Assembly: GCA_963737075.1 (NCBI GenBank)
Contig: CAVTRI010000002.1
Span: 1,426,001 to 1,490,000 of the forward strand
Reading direction: 5' to 3'
DNA length: 64,000 bases
From: CAVTRI01 sp963737075
GTDB taxonomy: Bacteria; Actinomycetota; Acidimicrobiia; Acidimicrobiales; Palsa-688
A program made the translations under genes and the position numbers. Each line of letters opens with the position of its first letter. Positions within the stretch are counted from its first letter, which is position 1. Of this stretch, positions 52,564-61,744 are shown in pieces. Below the pieces are notes generated by a model that saw only the letters and a list, made by a program, of their open reading frames with translations, was not told where the DNA came from and searched no databases.

Positions 52564-54915
52564 TCACTGCCGGGCCATGGCCATGCGCATCTCGGCCTCG
52601 GTGTCGGTGATGAGGTCGCCGGAGAGGTCGACAGTGACGGTGTGCAGCGTCCCGGTGAAGGGGAACGGGGCTTGGTACTCGGCGGTGACGGCGGAGCCGG
52701 GGTTGGCGCCACAGGTGAGGCCGCCCGGGTTGAATGCCACCGGCGTGGTGAGCGGGAACTCGCCCTGGGCGACGAGCTCGCCATCTACATACAGCTGCGC
52801 CCGGCCGGGAGATCCCTTGCCCTGGGCGAAGTCCGGCTTACCGGTCGGCTCGAACTCGAACCGCAGCTGATGCCGGCCGGCCGGAAGCGTCTCTTCTGCG
52901 CACACCTGGTAGGTTGCCCGGCCGACGTAGTTGTGGGCGTAGCACAGCTTGCCTTCCTTGACGTAGAACGACCATCCGCCCACGTTGCTGCCCTGGCACA
53001 ACAAGACGCCCTCGGCTCCATCCGATGGGATCTCGGCGTCGGCGACGACGGCATGCGGCCGGTTGGGTATTTTCGGGGCGACGAAGAGCGGCACGGTCTG
53101 GGTGCCGGGCCGGTAGATGTACGTGGTGCGCGGCTCGGCGACCTGCGGGCGTTCCACGATGAACCGCTCCGTGATGGTGCCGTCGATGGGAAAGACGTTG
53201 TACTTGCCCGCTTCGCTGTACCACATGGCGATCAGCTCGATGAGCTTGTCCCGGCGCTGGTCGGCCACGTTGTGGTTCTCGGCCGGGTCCTCGGCGATGT
53301 GGTAAAGCTCCCAATGGTGAGCATCTAAGTCGGTCAGCGCCTCGGCGGAGATGGCTGCGCCGAAGGGCTTGCCGGCCTCGGCAAACGACGGCCCGGGCCA
53401 CGGGCACACCGCCCGCCACCCGTCGTGGTCGATGGCGCGGTGCCCGAGCATCTCGAAGTACTGGGTGCGATGCCGGGTGGGAGCGGCGGGGTCGTCGAAG
53501 GTGTGGGCGAAGCTGACCCCCTGAATCGGGGACTGGGTCACGCCCCTGACCGCGGCGGGTGGCTCGAAGCCCAGCGCGTCGAGGACCGTGGGCACCAGAT
53601 CGATGATGTGGGCGTACTGCGCACGCACCTCCCCCCGGGCCCGGATCCCGGCCGGCCAGTGGACCACAAACGGGTCGGTGGTGCCGCCCCGGTAGGTCTC
53701 CCGCTTCCACCGCCGGAATGGGGTATTGCCGGCCCAGGTCCAGCCCCACGGGTAATGGCCGAAGGTGGTGGGCCCGCCCAGCTCGTCGATCTTGGCCAGG
53801 CTTTCCTCCAGGCTCTCGGGGGCGTTGTTGAAGAACTGCAGCTCGTTGGTGGTCCCGGTGGGCCCGCCTTCGGGGCTGGCTCCGTTGTCGGAGACCACCA
53901 TGATCAAGGTGTTGTCGAGCTCGCCGGTTTCCTTGAGGAAATCGAGCAGGCGGCCGATGTGGTGGTCGGTGTGGGAGAGGAACCCCGCGTACACCTCCAT
54001 CATGCGCGCCGCCAGCCGGCGGGCCTCGGCGGGCAGCGAGGACCAGTCCGGGACATCGGGGTCGTGGCGCGACAGCTCCGTATCGGCCCGCATCACCCCC
54101 AGTTCCTTTTGCCGGGCCAGCGTCCGCTCCCGGTAGGCGTCCCATCCGTCGTCGAACACCCCCCGGTAGCGGTCCGCCCACTCTTTGGGCACATGGTGGG
54201 GGGCGTGGGTGGCGCCGGGGCAGAAGTGCAGGTAGAACGGCTTGTGCGGGGCGACCTGCTTGGCGTCGGCGATGAACTGGATCGCCTTGTCGGCCAAGTC
54301 CTCGCTCAGGTGATAGCCCTGCTCGGGGGTGCCCGGCGGTTCCACCGGCTGGTTGTCATAGACCAGGTCCGGGTGCCACTGGCTGGTGTCACCGCCAAGG
54401 AACCCGTAGAAGCGCTCGAAGCCGCGCCCGAGCGGCCATCGGTCAAAGGGCCCGGCCGCCGACTCGAACTCCGACGGCAGCAGGTGGTACTTGCCGAGCA
54501 TGTAGGTGCTGTAGCCATGAGCCAGCAGCATCTCGGATAGGAACCCGTTCTCGAAGGGGATCTGGCCGTTGTAGCCCGGGTACCCGGTGGCGATCTCGTT
54601 GACCCCGGCGGTGGCGTTAGCGTGGTGGTTGCGCCCGGTGATGATGCACGACCGCGAGGGCGAGCACAGCGCCGTGGTGTGCATGTTGGTGTACAGCAGG
54701 CCGCCGCCAGCCAGGCGGTCGAGGTTCGGCGTGGCGATCGGGCTGCCATAGCAACCCAGCTGCCCGTACCCGACGTCATCGAGCACGATGAACAGCACGT
54801 TCGGCGACCCCGCCGCGGCACGGAGCGGTCGCGGCCAGGCCGGGCTCGACTCTTCGGTCGTACGGCCGATCAGCCCGGGGAAGGCGGTGCCGGGCTCATA
54901 CTCTCGCAGCGGCAT
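52564..54915 (-). CDS. Arylsulfatase (formylglycine-dependent sulfatase)
   Basis: 783 residues from ATG 54915. The metal Asp pair is in NVLFIVLDDVGYGQLGC; Cys84 of LCSPSRSCIITGRN matches the CxPSR formylglycine site, and HFCPGATHAPHHVP, VVSDNGASPEGGP and KRETYRGGTTDP follow in usual order. A C-terminal beta-sandwich-like extension (about residues 640-783) is common in this subfamily. It hydrolyses sulfate esters. No signal peptide is seen, so location is cytoplasmic or the export signal is non-standard. Its anaerobic or FGE-type maturase is not nearby. Confidence 0.9.
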   Translation of the reverse strand: MPLREYEPGTAFPGLIGRTTEESSPAWPRPLRAAAGSPNVLFIVLDDVGYGQLGCYGSPIATPNLDRLAGGGLLYTNMHTTALCSPSRSCIITGRNHHANATAGVNEIATGYPGYNGQIPFENGFLSEMLLAHGYSTYMLGKYHLLPSEFESAAGPFDRWPLGRGFERFYGFLGGDTSQWHPDLVYDNQPVEPPGTPEQGYHLSEDLADKAIQFIADAKQVAPHKPFYLHFCPGATHAPHHVPKEWADRYRGVFDDGWDAYRERTLARQKELGVMRADTELSRHDPDVPDWSSLPAEARRLAARMMEVYAGFLSHTDHHIGRLLDFLKETGELDNTLIMVVSDNGASPEGGPTGTTNELQFFNNAPESLEESLAKIDELGGPTTFGHYPWGWTWAGNTPFRRWKRETYRGGTTDPFVVHWPAGIRARGEVRAQYAHIIDLVPTVLDALGFEPPAAVRGVTQSPIQGVSFAHTFDDPAAPTRHRTQYFEMLGHRAIDHDGWRAVCPWPGPSFAEAGKPFGAAISAEALTDLDAHHWELYHIAEDPAENHNVADQRRDKLIELIAMWYSEAGKYNVFPIDGTITERFIVERPQVAEPRTTYIYRPGTQTVPLFVAPKIPNRPHAVVADAEIPSDGAEGVLLCQGSNVGGWSFYVKEGKLCYAHNYVGRATYQVCAEETLPAGRHQLRFEFEPTGKPDFAQGKGSPGRAQLYVDGELVAQGEFPLTTPVAFNPGGLTCGANPGSAVTAEYQAPFPFTGTLHTVTVDLSGDLITDTEAEMRMAMARQ

Positions 54916-55149
54916 ACGGTCTTGCCTCCTGTCGTAGACGGTAGGTCCGTGGAGACGTTATCCCAGAGGTGTTACAGGAGCTGTTGAGGTCAAGCCCCAG
55001 CCAGTGGTATGCGAGGTGTCGTGAGTCGCTCTGGTCCTCGCATCAACCCGAGACTCAACGCCGCGAACACGACGAGCAGCTCGCGTCCGCCGTTGTATTC
55101 ACGGGCTGGCGTCGACGTCTCCTGGGACCTCCGGCACGGCCTTATCGCC

Positions 55150-55460
55150 GGCCGCGGGTCGTAGCCAGACGGCGCGCTCTTGCGGAGTGCCTGGAGCGAC
55201 TCGACGCTCATGTAGCGCTTGGTGACAGCCCACTCGTCGGTCTGCTCGGCGAGGATCGCGCCGACAAGTCGAATCACGGAACCTGCGGTTCGGAAAGATG
55301 CCGACGACGTCGGTGCGCCTGCGGGCCTCCTTCTTGAGCCGTCCTTGAGGATTGTTCGAGCGGATCTTCGGCCCGTGCTCGGGCGGCAAAAAGCTGCAGG
55401 CCACGATGTCGTCTGCCACATCGAGCAGGTACACCGCCACGTCGGTGAAACCCGCCTGGG
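55150..55460 (-). pseudogene. IS256-family transposase, C-terminal remnant, frameshifted
   Basis: The reverse strand has ADDIVACSFLPPEHGPKIRSNN, GRLKKEARRRTDVVGIFPN and, after a frame change, SVIRLVGAILAEQTDEWAVTKRYMSVESL. These are the end of IS256-type transposases (NPLERLNKEIKRRTDVVGIFPN and DEWAVGRRY). The catalytic region is missing. It is the scar of an old insertion. Confidence 0.65.
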
Positions 55461-55879
55461 TGAGCTTGTCCTGTACGTCGCCTGAGCGTTGCGGAGATGC
55501 TCACGATTCGCACGCAGGCGAGTTTGCGTCCCGATGCCGACGGCCTACCGCTGGTCGCGCACAAGGTGCCGTTTCCGGACGTCGGACGGCGCCGCCTGAG
55601 CCCAGAGCAGGTATCACATATTGTGCGACTTCAGATGAACAATCGCTGACCCAGAACGCCGGCTTTGTGTCCGCTCGGTTTCTCGCTTGCTTGGCCGGCG
55701 AAGCTGAAGCGGGAGCGCATCACGATGCCGGGCCGACCAACCCGCCCGGCGCCGAATATCGAGGATTACAGGGTTGGAGTGGGCGCCATTATGTGGTCGT
55801 TTGCCTCCTGGACGGTTCGCTATTTTTCTGGGCGGCAGGGCATACCGGATCGCGGGAGGCCGGTGAGCGATGGTGTGGT
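55461..55879. other. Gap without a recognisable gene
   Basis: About 420 bp before the PhoU gene. A frame at 55480-55640 (EMLTIRTQASLRPDADGLPLVAHKVPFPD) has no family I recognise. It may be eroded coding DNA linked to the IS256 scar. Confidence 0.35.
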
Positions 55880-56482
55880 CTATGGGGGTAGTCGATCGAT
55901 GCGGCGGGCCAGGTTGACGGCGTGGTCACCCAGCCGTTCGTAAAAACGCGTCAGGAGGGTGACTTGCGCCCCGACGGCAGCGTCCATGACGCCGCCGGCG
56001 ACCTCGTTGCTGAGCTGCTCGTGGAGTACGTCGAGTTCTTCGTCGGCTTCGTCCAGCTCCTCGAAGTGGACGGTTCGCTCCGTGTAGGCCTTGGCGGCCC
56101 GGTTCCACATGTCGATGGCCACCTCGGACATGCGCTGGATGATGCCGCGGCTGATCGGGGTCATCTCTGCGCCCACGCCGGTGAGGGACCGCTGGGCGAT
56201 GTGTTCGGCCAGATCGGCGCTGCGCTCCAGTTCAGGCAGGATCAGCAGCAACCCCACCGCCTGTTGCAAGTGCTCCCAGTCGGGCGGTGCCCCTCGCATT
56301 CGGTCCCAGACGGCCAGTTCTATTTCTGCGGTCAGTTCGTCGATGGCCTGGTCCGCGTCGACCACCCGCTGCCCCATGTGGGGGTCTTCGCTGAGTAGGG
56401 CCCAACCGGATCGGGCTATCGCTTCGGTGACCAGGGCGAACAGCAGGCTAACCCGCTCGCCGTTTGGTCCCCGGTCCGACAC
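55880..56482 (-). CDS. phoU: PhoU-like phosphate regulatory protein
   Basis: 200 residues from GTG 56482; a TTG at 56542 would add 20 residues. Motifs: VVDADQAIDELTAEIELAVWDRM in the first helical bundle; LPELERSADLAEHIAQRSL; and VTLLTRFYERLGDHAVNLARRI at the end, the metal-binding helices of PhoU. PhoU damps phosphate-uptake signalling with PstSCAB/PhoR. No pst genes lie in the window. Confidence 0.8.
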   Translation of the reverse strand: MSDRGPNGERVSLLFALVTEAIARSGWALLSEDPHMGQRVVDADQAIDELTAEIELAVWDRMRGAPPDWEHLQQAVGLLLILPELERSADLAEHIAQRSLTGVGAEMTPISRGIIQRMSEVAIDMWNRAAKAYTERTVHFEELDEADEELDVLHEQLSNEVAGGVMDAAVGAQVTLLTRFYERLGDHAVNLARRIDRLPP

Positions 56483-56669
56483 GCCTTCGATGCTATCTGG
56501 GCCTCTTTTACCTCCGTGCTGGTCGCGAGAATCGTTCCCCAAGGGATGGCTCGCATACGCCTGACCGACATCTGCCGGGCTTCACGTTCCGCCACTGGCC
56601 AAGGTTGACGGTTCGCCTTCGGCGAAGGAGCGTGAGTGCGGGTCACCCCGGCAAGGCTGACGGGCATCC

Positions 56670-56926
56670 CTACAGACAACGCCGGTCGGGGGGCTCTTGG
56701 AACGGCGGATTTGTCGGCGATGGCGACTCGTTCGCGTGGGCGTGCACGACTTGTTCAGCGACGAGGTGGAGCTTGATGTTGAGCCGTTGGGATGCTCGGA
56801 CCAGCATGTCGAAGGCCTCTTGTCCGGTGACGCCCTGCCGGCCTCGGATCAGCCCGATGGCCTGTCCGACCAGACCGCCTCGATCAACCCCGGTCGCACT
56901 CCATCCTGGCAGGCGGCGTGCTCAGG
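56670..56926 (-). pseudogene. ANTAR-domain protein, C-terminal fragment
   Basis: The reverse strand encodes GGLVGQAIGLIRGRQGVTGQEAFDMLVRASQRLNIKLHLVAEQVV, then a Pro-rich tail and stop at 56670. This is the ANTAR RNA-binding helix-bundle (two aromatic/Ala positions are changed). There is no start codon or upstream sensor domain before the in-frame stop at about 56927, so the sensor half is lost. ANTAR proteins act by antitermination. Confidence 0.6.
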
Positions 56927-57009
56927 TGTCACCGGCCATCCTTGCTGGCGGGTTGGCGAATGTTGATGTCGACGAATACGTCGAGCACCTCACCGATTAG
57001 GTTGGGCTG

Positions 57010-57729
57010 GTGGCCCAGAACTGGACCGACCTCGCCGACCGCCTTGTCCGGGTGCTTCATTTGTCGTCGGCTCCGGTGGCGATCAGCTTCGCGGCCAGCC
57101 CGCCGTCGGGGGTGGACCGCTTTGATGCGCCTATGCCGGCGGCGACCGAGGACGGTCGTCGGGGGCGGGTCCCGGCCGGATGCGTGTTCTGGGTGCACGG
57201 GGCCGAGCGGGCGTTCGCGACCGTGCCCGAGGATCATGGCAACTGCAGCGTGGGCAGCGTCACCCACGGTCTGTTGGCCCCCGGCGAGGTCCTCGACCGT
57301 AGCGACGTGGCCGAGCTGGTCGGTGCCGGCTGGGTAGGGCCCGGCGTCTTGGATGGGCTGCCCAAGGTGGCGACGCGGCCCGGGTCGGTCGTCTACGCCC
57401 CCCTCGGTGCGGGGCCGGTCGATCCCGACGTGGTGCTCTTGCGGGTTAATGCCCGCCAGTTGATGGTGCTCTGTGACGCCCTTCCGGGCCTGTCCATCGA
57501 GGGTAAGCCCCAGTGTCACATCGTGGCCGTGGCCAAGGAGCGGGGGGTGCCGGCGGCCAGCGTGGGGTGCGCCCTCAGCCGGCAACGGACCGGCATGCGT
57601 CCCGAGGAGATGACCTGCGCCCTGCCGGCCGGGCAACTGGACACGATGGTCGAGGCCATCGAGAGGGTCTCGGGGATCGACGCCGTGGTGGCCGGCTACG
57701 CTGCCGAGGACGCCCGCCGCTTCGCCTGA
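57010..57729 (+). CDS. DUF169-domain protein
   Basis: 239 residues from GTG 57010. The N-terminal APVAISFAASPPSGVDRF, FATVPEDHGNCSVGSVTHGL with conserved Cys, PKVATRPGSVVYAPL and KPQCHIVAVAKERGVPAASVGC match DUF169. Members occur next to redox and radical enzymes; function unknown. The two Cys in GNCSVG and VGC may bind a cofactor. It is convergent with the radical SAM gene, 16 bp apart. Confidence 0.82.
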   Translation: MAQNWTDLADRLVRVLHLSSAPVAISFAASPPSGVDRFDAPMPAATEDGRRGRVPAGCVFWVHGAERAFATVPEDHGNCSVGSVTHGLLAPGEVLDRSDVAELVGAGWVGPGVLDGLPKVATRPGSVVYAPLGAGPVDPDVVLLRVNARQLMVLCDALPGLSIEGKPQCHIVAVAKERGVPAASVGCALSRQRTGMRPEEMTCALPAGQLDTMVEAIERVSGIDAVVAGYAAEDARRFA

Positions 57730-57745
57730 ACCGCGACCCGGCCGC

Positions 57746-59128
57746 TCAGACGAACGGGGCTAGCGGGGCGAGTTGGGTCTGGGTCGGTTCGGAGCAGCAA
57801 AACCAGGGTTCGGTGAGCCGGGCTCGCTGGCCACCAGGACCGACCGAAGCGGACCCCCGGGCGGGGCGCACCGGTACGTTCGGTGCGTAGCAACGGATCA
57901 GCCCGTCGACGTGATCGAAGGTCCGCTCGGGGTCCTCGCCGGCCTGGGCCTCGACCAGGGCGGCGATCTGCGCCTGGAGATGGTCGAGGGCCGGATCGGG
58001 ATGAGCCCAGGTCCAGCCCAGCCGGGCCGGGTCGTAGCCGCCCAGGTGGGCGGTCATGGCCGGCTCGGCCAATAACAACGAACCGTCGGGCACCAGCAGT
58101 CGCACGCTGTACTGGACCGGATCGACATTGGCGATGAGATCGTGGGCCACCACGAAATCGACCAGGGCCACCAGGTCGTCGAGGGTGGTCCAGGGCGTGA
58201 ACGGCAGCCACGACGGGCGGATCTCGATCCCGTGCGAGCGGAGGGCGATCACCGCTCTCGACATGTCGGCGGCGGTGTGGCCCTTGTGCAGAATGGCCAG
58301 GATGCGGTCATTGACCGACTCGAAGGCGCTGACCACGAACACGCAGCCGGCCTGGGCCAACTCGGGCAGCACGTCGGGGTGACGCAGGAGGTGCTCGACC
58401 TTGATGGTGGCATCGAAGGTGAGGTCCGGATGGCCGGCGTGCAGCGCGGCGATGACCCGGCGGGCATGATGGGGTGCGTTGAGGAAGTCGGGGTCGGCGA
58501 AGCTGATATGGCCGGCCCCGGCGGCCACCAGCTGGTCGACGTCGGCCAGGACGGCATCCTCGGCTACCGGACGGACCCGCCCGTCGTAGACGACCGGGAC
58601 CGGGCAGTGCCGGCAGCGGTGCGAGCAGCCTCGGCTGGCGGCCACCGAACCGACCGGTCGTCGCTCGCCGGCGACGGCCAGGCGGGTGTAGCGGCCCAGT
58701 TCGGGCAGCAGTCGACGGTCGGGTATCCGGGCCTCGGACCGGCCCAGTTGCACGACCGGCCCCGGGTCGCCGCCCCCGGCCCAGGCTGCCAGCCCGGGTT
58801 CGAACTCTCCGACGATGGTGGCGTCGCTTGGCCGGGTCATCGTCAGGTCTGCGGCCATCCCGGCGTACAGGCCGAAGAAGCACAGGGCCAGGCCGGGCCG
58901 GCGGGCCCGCACGGTGTCGGCCACCCGCCGGGCCAGGCGCATGGCCGTGTGCATCGGCACCGACAGGGCCACCCCTTCGGCCCAGTCGACATCGGCGGCC
59001 GACAGCGTGTCCACGGCAACGTCGACACAGCGCACCTGGTGGCCAGCGGCGAGCAGGGAGGCGGTACTGGTCGCCGCCGACAACGGTTGATGGCCCAACT
59101 CGTAGGTGGATACCACCAGAACCTTCAC
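57746..59128 (-). CDS. Radical SAM protein with N-terminal B12-like domain and CCSEP tail
   Basis: 460 residues. The N-terminal 130 residues resemble a B12-binding fold (LVVSTYELGHQPLS, LSVPMHTAM). The [4Fe-4S] motif is CSHRCRHC in VAASRGCSHRCRHCPVPV. A TIM-barrel follows. The tail ends EPWFCCSEPTQTQLAPL, a paired-cysteine CCxEP motif like the CCAEP/CUAEP tails described for a radical SAM family in which the second Cys can be selenocysteine; here both are TGC. The ATP-grasp gene is just upstream in the same operon (57 bp). The tail may accept a radical or bind a product; this is inference. Confidence 0.82.
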   Translation of the reverse strand: MKVLVVSTYELGHQPLSAATSTASLLAAGHQVRCVDVAVDTLSAADVDWAEGVALSVPMHTAMRLARRVADTVRARRPGLALCFFGLYAGMAADLTMTRPSDATIVGEFEPGLAAWAGGGDPGPVVQLGRSEARIPDRRLLPELGRYTRLAVAGERRPVGSVAASRGCSHRCRHCPVPVVYDGRVRPVAEDAVLADVDQLVAAGAGHISFADPDFLNAPHHARRVIAALHAGHPDLTFDATIKVEHLLRHPDVLPELAQAGCVFVVSAFESVNDRILAILHKGHTAADMSRAVIALRSHGIEIRPSWLPFTPWTTLDDLVALVDFVVAHDLIANVDPVQYSVRLLVPDGSLLLAEPAMTAHLGGYDPARLGWTWAHPDPALDHLQAQIAALVEAQAGEDPERTFDHVDGLIRCYAPNVPVRPARGSASVGPGGQRARLTEPWFCCSEPTQTQLAPLAPFV

Positions 59129-59185
59129 CGCCTGAGCCTACGCCCAGCGCCCGGCGGTGTCATGGTCGCCGACGGACGCCACCCC

Positions 59186-60397
59186 TCAGCAGCTGGGTTC
59201 GACCACCACCTCGAGGGCCGCCTCGGCTCGGCGCAAGGCCAGCTCGACCGCCGCCGGCGTCGGGCCTCGGGCGAAGACGAATCCTAGATACCGGTCGCCC
59301 TCGGGCAGGGGGACTACCCGTCGACTGGCGGCGATGGTGATCTCCAGGCCGACCACGCCCGGGACGGCCAGGGCCTGGGCCTGACCGGACACCTGGTGGA
59401 GCAGCCCGGCGGCCCGGATGGGCAGCATCATCACCCCCGAGGCCTGGGTCTCCCGGCGCAGCCCGTCCAGGCCGGCGCCGACGGCGTGTCGCAGTATGAC
59501 CTCTTCCAGGCTGACCCCGGCCCCGAAGCGCAACGCCCGGGCGCACAGACCGCCGATGGAACGGGCCGCCACCTCGATGACCACCAGTCGACCGTCGGCG
59601 CCGACGCGCAGTTCGGCATGGACTGGGCCCTCCCGCAGCCCCACGGCGGCCGCCGCCGCCACCACCGTGGCGGCCAGCGAGGCCAGGATCGGGGCCGGCT
59701 GGCGGGACGGGGTGACATAGATGGTCTCCTCGAAGAAGGGACCGTCCAGCGGGTCGGGCTTGTCGAAGACCGCCAGCACCTCGAGGACCCCGCCCACCAA
59801 CAGGGCCTCGACCGCGACCTCGGCGCCGGCCACGAAGCCCTCGACCAGGACCGGCTCGTCGGGCCCGACGATGCCCCGAACCCGTTCCGCGGCGGCCGAA
59901 GCCTGGACGCCGTCATCGACCCGAATGACCCCTTGGCTGCCGGACCGTGACACCGGTTTGACCACACACGGATAGCCGATCTGGGCCGCCGCGGCCGCCA
60001 CGCTGTGGCCCGGCGCCACCACCCGGTAGTCGGGTTGCGCCACCGCGGCGGCCAGGCGGGCCCGCAGGGCGGCCTTGTCCCGCGTCGCGGTGACGGCATC
60101 GAGGGGGTTGTGGGTCAGCCCCAACCGGGCCGAGGCGGCCGCCGCCACCGCCAACCCCTGGTCGTCGACGGCCAGCACCGCGTCCAGGGGCCGACGGCCA
60201 TGAAGGGCGGCGATGACCTCCACCGCCACGTCGACGTTGCCCAGGGGAACGACCACGGCCCGATCGCCCATGGCGTCGGCCAGGGCCGGGCGCCGCTCGC
60301 AGCCGACGACCACCTCCACGCCGACACGTTCGGCTGCGGCCAGGAAATCCTTGGCCCGGTAGGTCTCGGTGGGCAGCAGCAAGAGTACCCGGGGCAT
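59186..60397 (-). CDS. ATP-grasp-domain protein
   Basis: 403 residues from ATG 60397 with AGGAG 4 nt upstream. Order: an N-terminal VLLLLPTETYRAKDFLAAAERVG, then ATRDKAALRARLAA, IGYPCVVKPVSRSGSQGVIRV (ATP-grasp K loop), LVEGFVAGAEVAVEALL and VVIEVAARSIGGLC (metal Glu). It should join a carboxylate to an amine or thiol with ATP. It is the first gene of an operon with the radical SAM gene and is divergent from the NfuA-like gene, 45 bp away. Confidence 0.85.
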   Translation of the reverse strand: MPRVLLLLPTETYRAKDFLAAAERVGVEVVVGCERRPALADAMGDRAVVVPLGNVDVAVEVIAALHGRRPLDAVLAVDDQGLAVAAAASARLGLTHNPLDAVTATRDKAALRARLAAAVAQPDYRVVAPGHSVAAAAAQIGYPCVVKPVSRSGSQGVIRVDDGVQASAAAERVRGIVGPDEPVLVEGFVAGAEVAVEALLVGGVLEVLAVFDKPDPLDGPFFEETIYVTPSRQPAPILASLAATVVAAAAAVGLREGPVHAELRVGADGRLVVIEVAARSIGGLCARALRFGAGVSLEEVILRHAVGAGLDGLRRETQASGVMMLPIRAAGLLHQVSGQAQALAVPGVVGLEITIAASRRVVPLPEGDRYLGFVFARGPTPAAVELALRRAEAALEVVVEPSC

Positions 60398-60442
60398 TAC
60401 TCCTAGGATGGCCCCAAACGACCGGGATGTGACCGACACACC

Positions 60443-61096
60443 ATGACCGACGACAATTCCACCCCCACCGCGGTCCTGACCTTGACCGACCAGGCGCTGG
60501 CCAAGGTGCTGGAGTTGCGCACCGGTGAGGCCGCGCCCGAGGGCCTGGCCCTGTGGATCGAAATCAGTGGGACCAGCGGCGACGCCTACACCTACGACAT
60601 GTACTTCCAGGCCAGCAGTGATGCCGGCGGCGACGCCTGGACCGGGGTGCAGGACGGGCTGACCATCGTCGTGCCGGCGGCCAGCGCCCCCAACATGGTC
60701 GGCTCGGTGCTCGATCTCAACCGGGACCTTCTGGGCGGCGGGATGAGCATTCGCAACCCCAATCGGCCCCCGCCGCCCCAGGCCAGCCCGACCATGAGCG
60801 GTCCCCCGCCGGACCTAAGCGGGGACGTAGCCCAACGGGTCATCCAGGTGCTCGACGCCCAGATCAACCCCTCCATCGCGGCCCACGGAGGCCACGCCGA
60901 CCTGGTCGCGGTGGAAGAGGGAGCTGCTTACCTGCGCCTGAGCGGCGGCTGCGCCGGCTGCGGGATGGCCGCGGTGACCCTCAGCCAGGGCATCGAGGTG
61001 GCCATCAAACAATCGGTGCCCGAGATCGTCCGCATCGTCGACGTGACCGATCACGCAGCGGGCACCAACCCGTACTACGAGCCAGCCAAGAAATAA
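60443..61096 (+). CDS. NfuA-like Fe-S carrier (degenerate A-type + NifU domain)
   Basis: 217 residues. Residues 10-110 resemble an A-type HesB/IscA scaffold without its Cys ligands, as in NfuA; a Pro-rich linker follows; residues 125-200 are a NifU-type domain with CxxC (SGGCAGCGMA). It can carry [4Fe-4S] clusters, which a radical SAM enzyme needs, and it is divergent from the ATP-grasp/radical SAM operon. A shared control region of 45 bp lies between. Confidence 0.85.
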   Translation: MTDDNSTPTAVLTLTDQALAKVLELRTGEAAPEGLALWIEISGTSGDAYTYDMYFQASSDAGGDAWTGVQDGLTIVVPAASAPNMVGSVLDLNRDLLGGGMSIRNPNRPPPPQASPTMSGPPPDLSGDVAQRVIQVLDAQINPSIAAHGGHADLVAVEEGAAYLRLSGGCAGCGMAAVTLSQGIEVAIKQSVPEIVRIVDVTDHAAGTNPYYEPAKK

Positions 61097-61664
61097 CCGG
61101 CAACTGTCGCATCTCACAAGGTCAAGACCCCTGTGAAGGCCGGCCGCCTGTTGACCAGTTCGTCGCGGGGGATCGAGGCGGTGATTAGTTGGTTCCGTCA
61201 ATGACGGACTCGTAAGCCTGCCCCCGGCCGTGGTCGGCTCCTCGTTGGGGCCCAACCGGGTCTGGCCCAGCGGCAGCCCGGCCCCCGAGACCTCATCCGA
61301 TCACCACAGCCGGCAAGCCCGGCGCTGTCGAGGTCTCGTCTGGGTCGCCGCTAAACCGTCCCCATCTCCAGCAGAGGCTCCCGCCGGCAAGAGCATGCTG
61401 GCTTTATCCAGCAACACCGATTGCCGCCAAGGGCCTGGCCCACACTTTCGAAACTCCGGCACGCAAGGTAGGTATCACGTAGGTTCCCCGTGCTCTCAAT
61501 CGAGCGAAGGACGACGGCCCGACCCCAGCGTTTAACTGCCCCTGGGCGTTCGGGGTTGGGTCTGGTCCTCTTGGGGGCAATCCAACTGCTCTTCCCGTAG
61601 CGGGTCAGGTACAAGCGCCCGGACTAAGTCACAGTGCTGCTCAGGAACGACCGTTGGGGGGGGC
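61097..61664. other. Gap; one unassigned frame
   Basis: About 570 bp between the NfuA-like gene and the group II intron end. One reverse frame (61351-61614, 87 codons) reads VKRWGRAVVLRSIESTGNLRD but has no family I can support. It may be an exon-side remnant. A run of G near 61656 precedes the intron end. Confidence 0.35.
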
Positions 61665-61666
61665 GG

Positions 61667-61738
61667 TCGGGTGGCCGGGGGCATTTCAGCCCCCGGCTCC
61701 CACAGATCCCGGCGTGACAGTCTCCCGTCACCGGGCTC
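61667..61738 (-). ncRNA. Group II intron domains V and VI
   Basis: On the reverse strand, 61738-61705 is a 34-nt hairpin with the domain V pattern (GAGCCCGGTGAC ... CACGCCGGGATC). It is followed by a long G/C stem with a bulge (61704-61667, ending CCACCCGAC), which fits domain VI and the intron 3' end. It lies just downstream of the reverse transcriptase, as in a group II intron. The exact 3' splice site is uncertain by a few bases. Confidence 0.6.
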
Positions 61739-61744
61739 TTCTCA

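Noticed and set aside
53425..54540. 371-residue forward frame in the sulfatase gene
   Set aside because: Gly/Val/His-rich antisense shadow; the reverse sulfatase is intact with all motifs.
59186..60439. Start of the ATP-grasp gene at 60439
   Set aside because: ATG 60397 has AGGAG and starts the ATP-grasp domain; the longer start would overlap the divergent promoter.
61351..61614. 87-codon reverse frame near the group II intron
   Set aside because: No ribosome site or known family; left as an unassigned frame.
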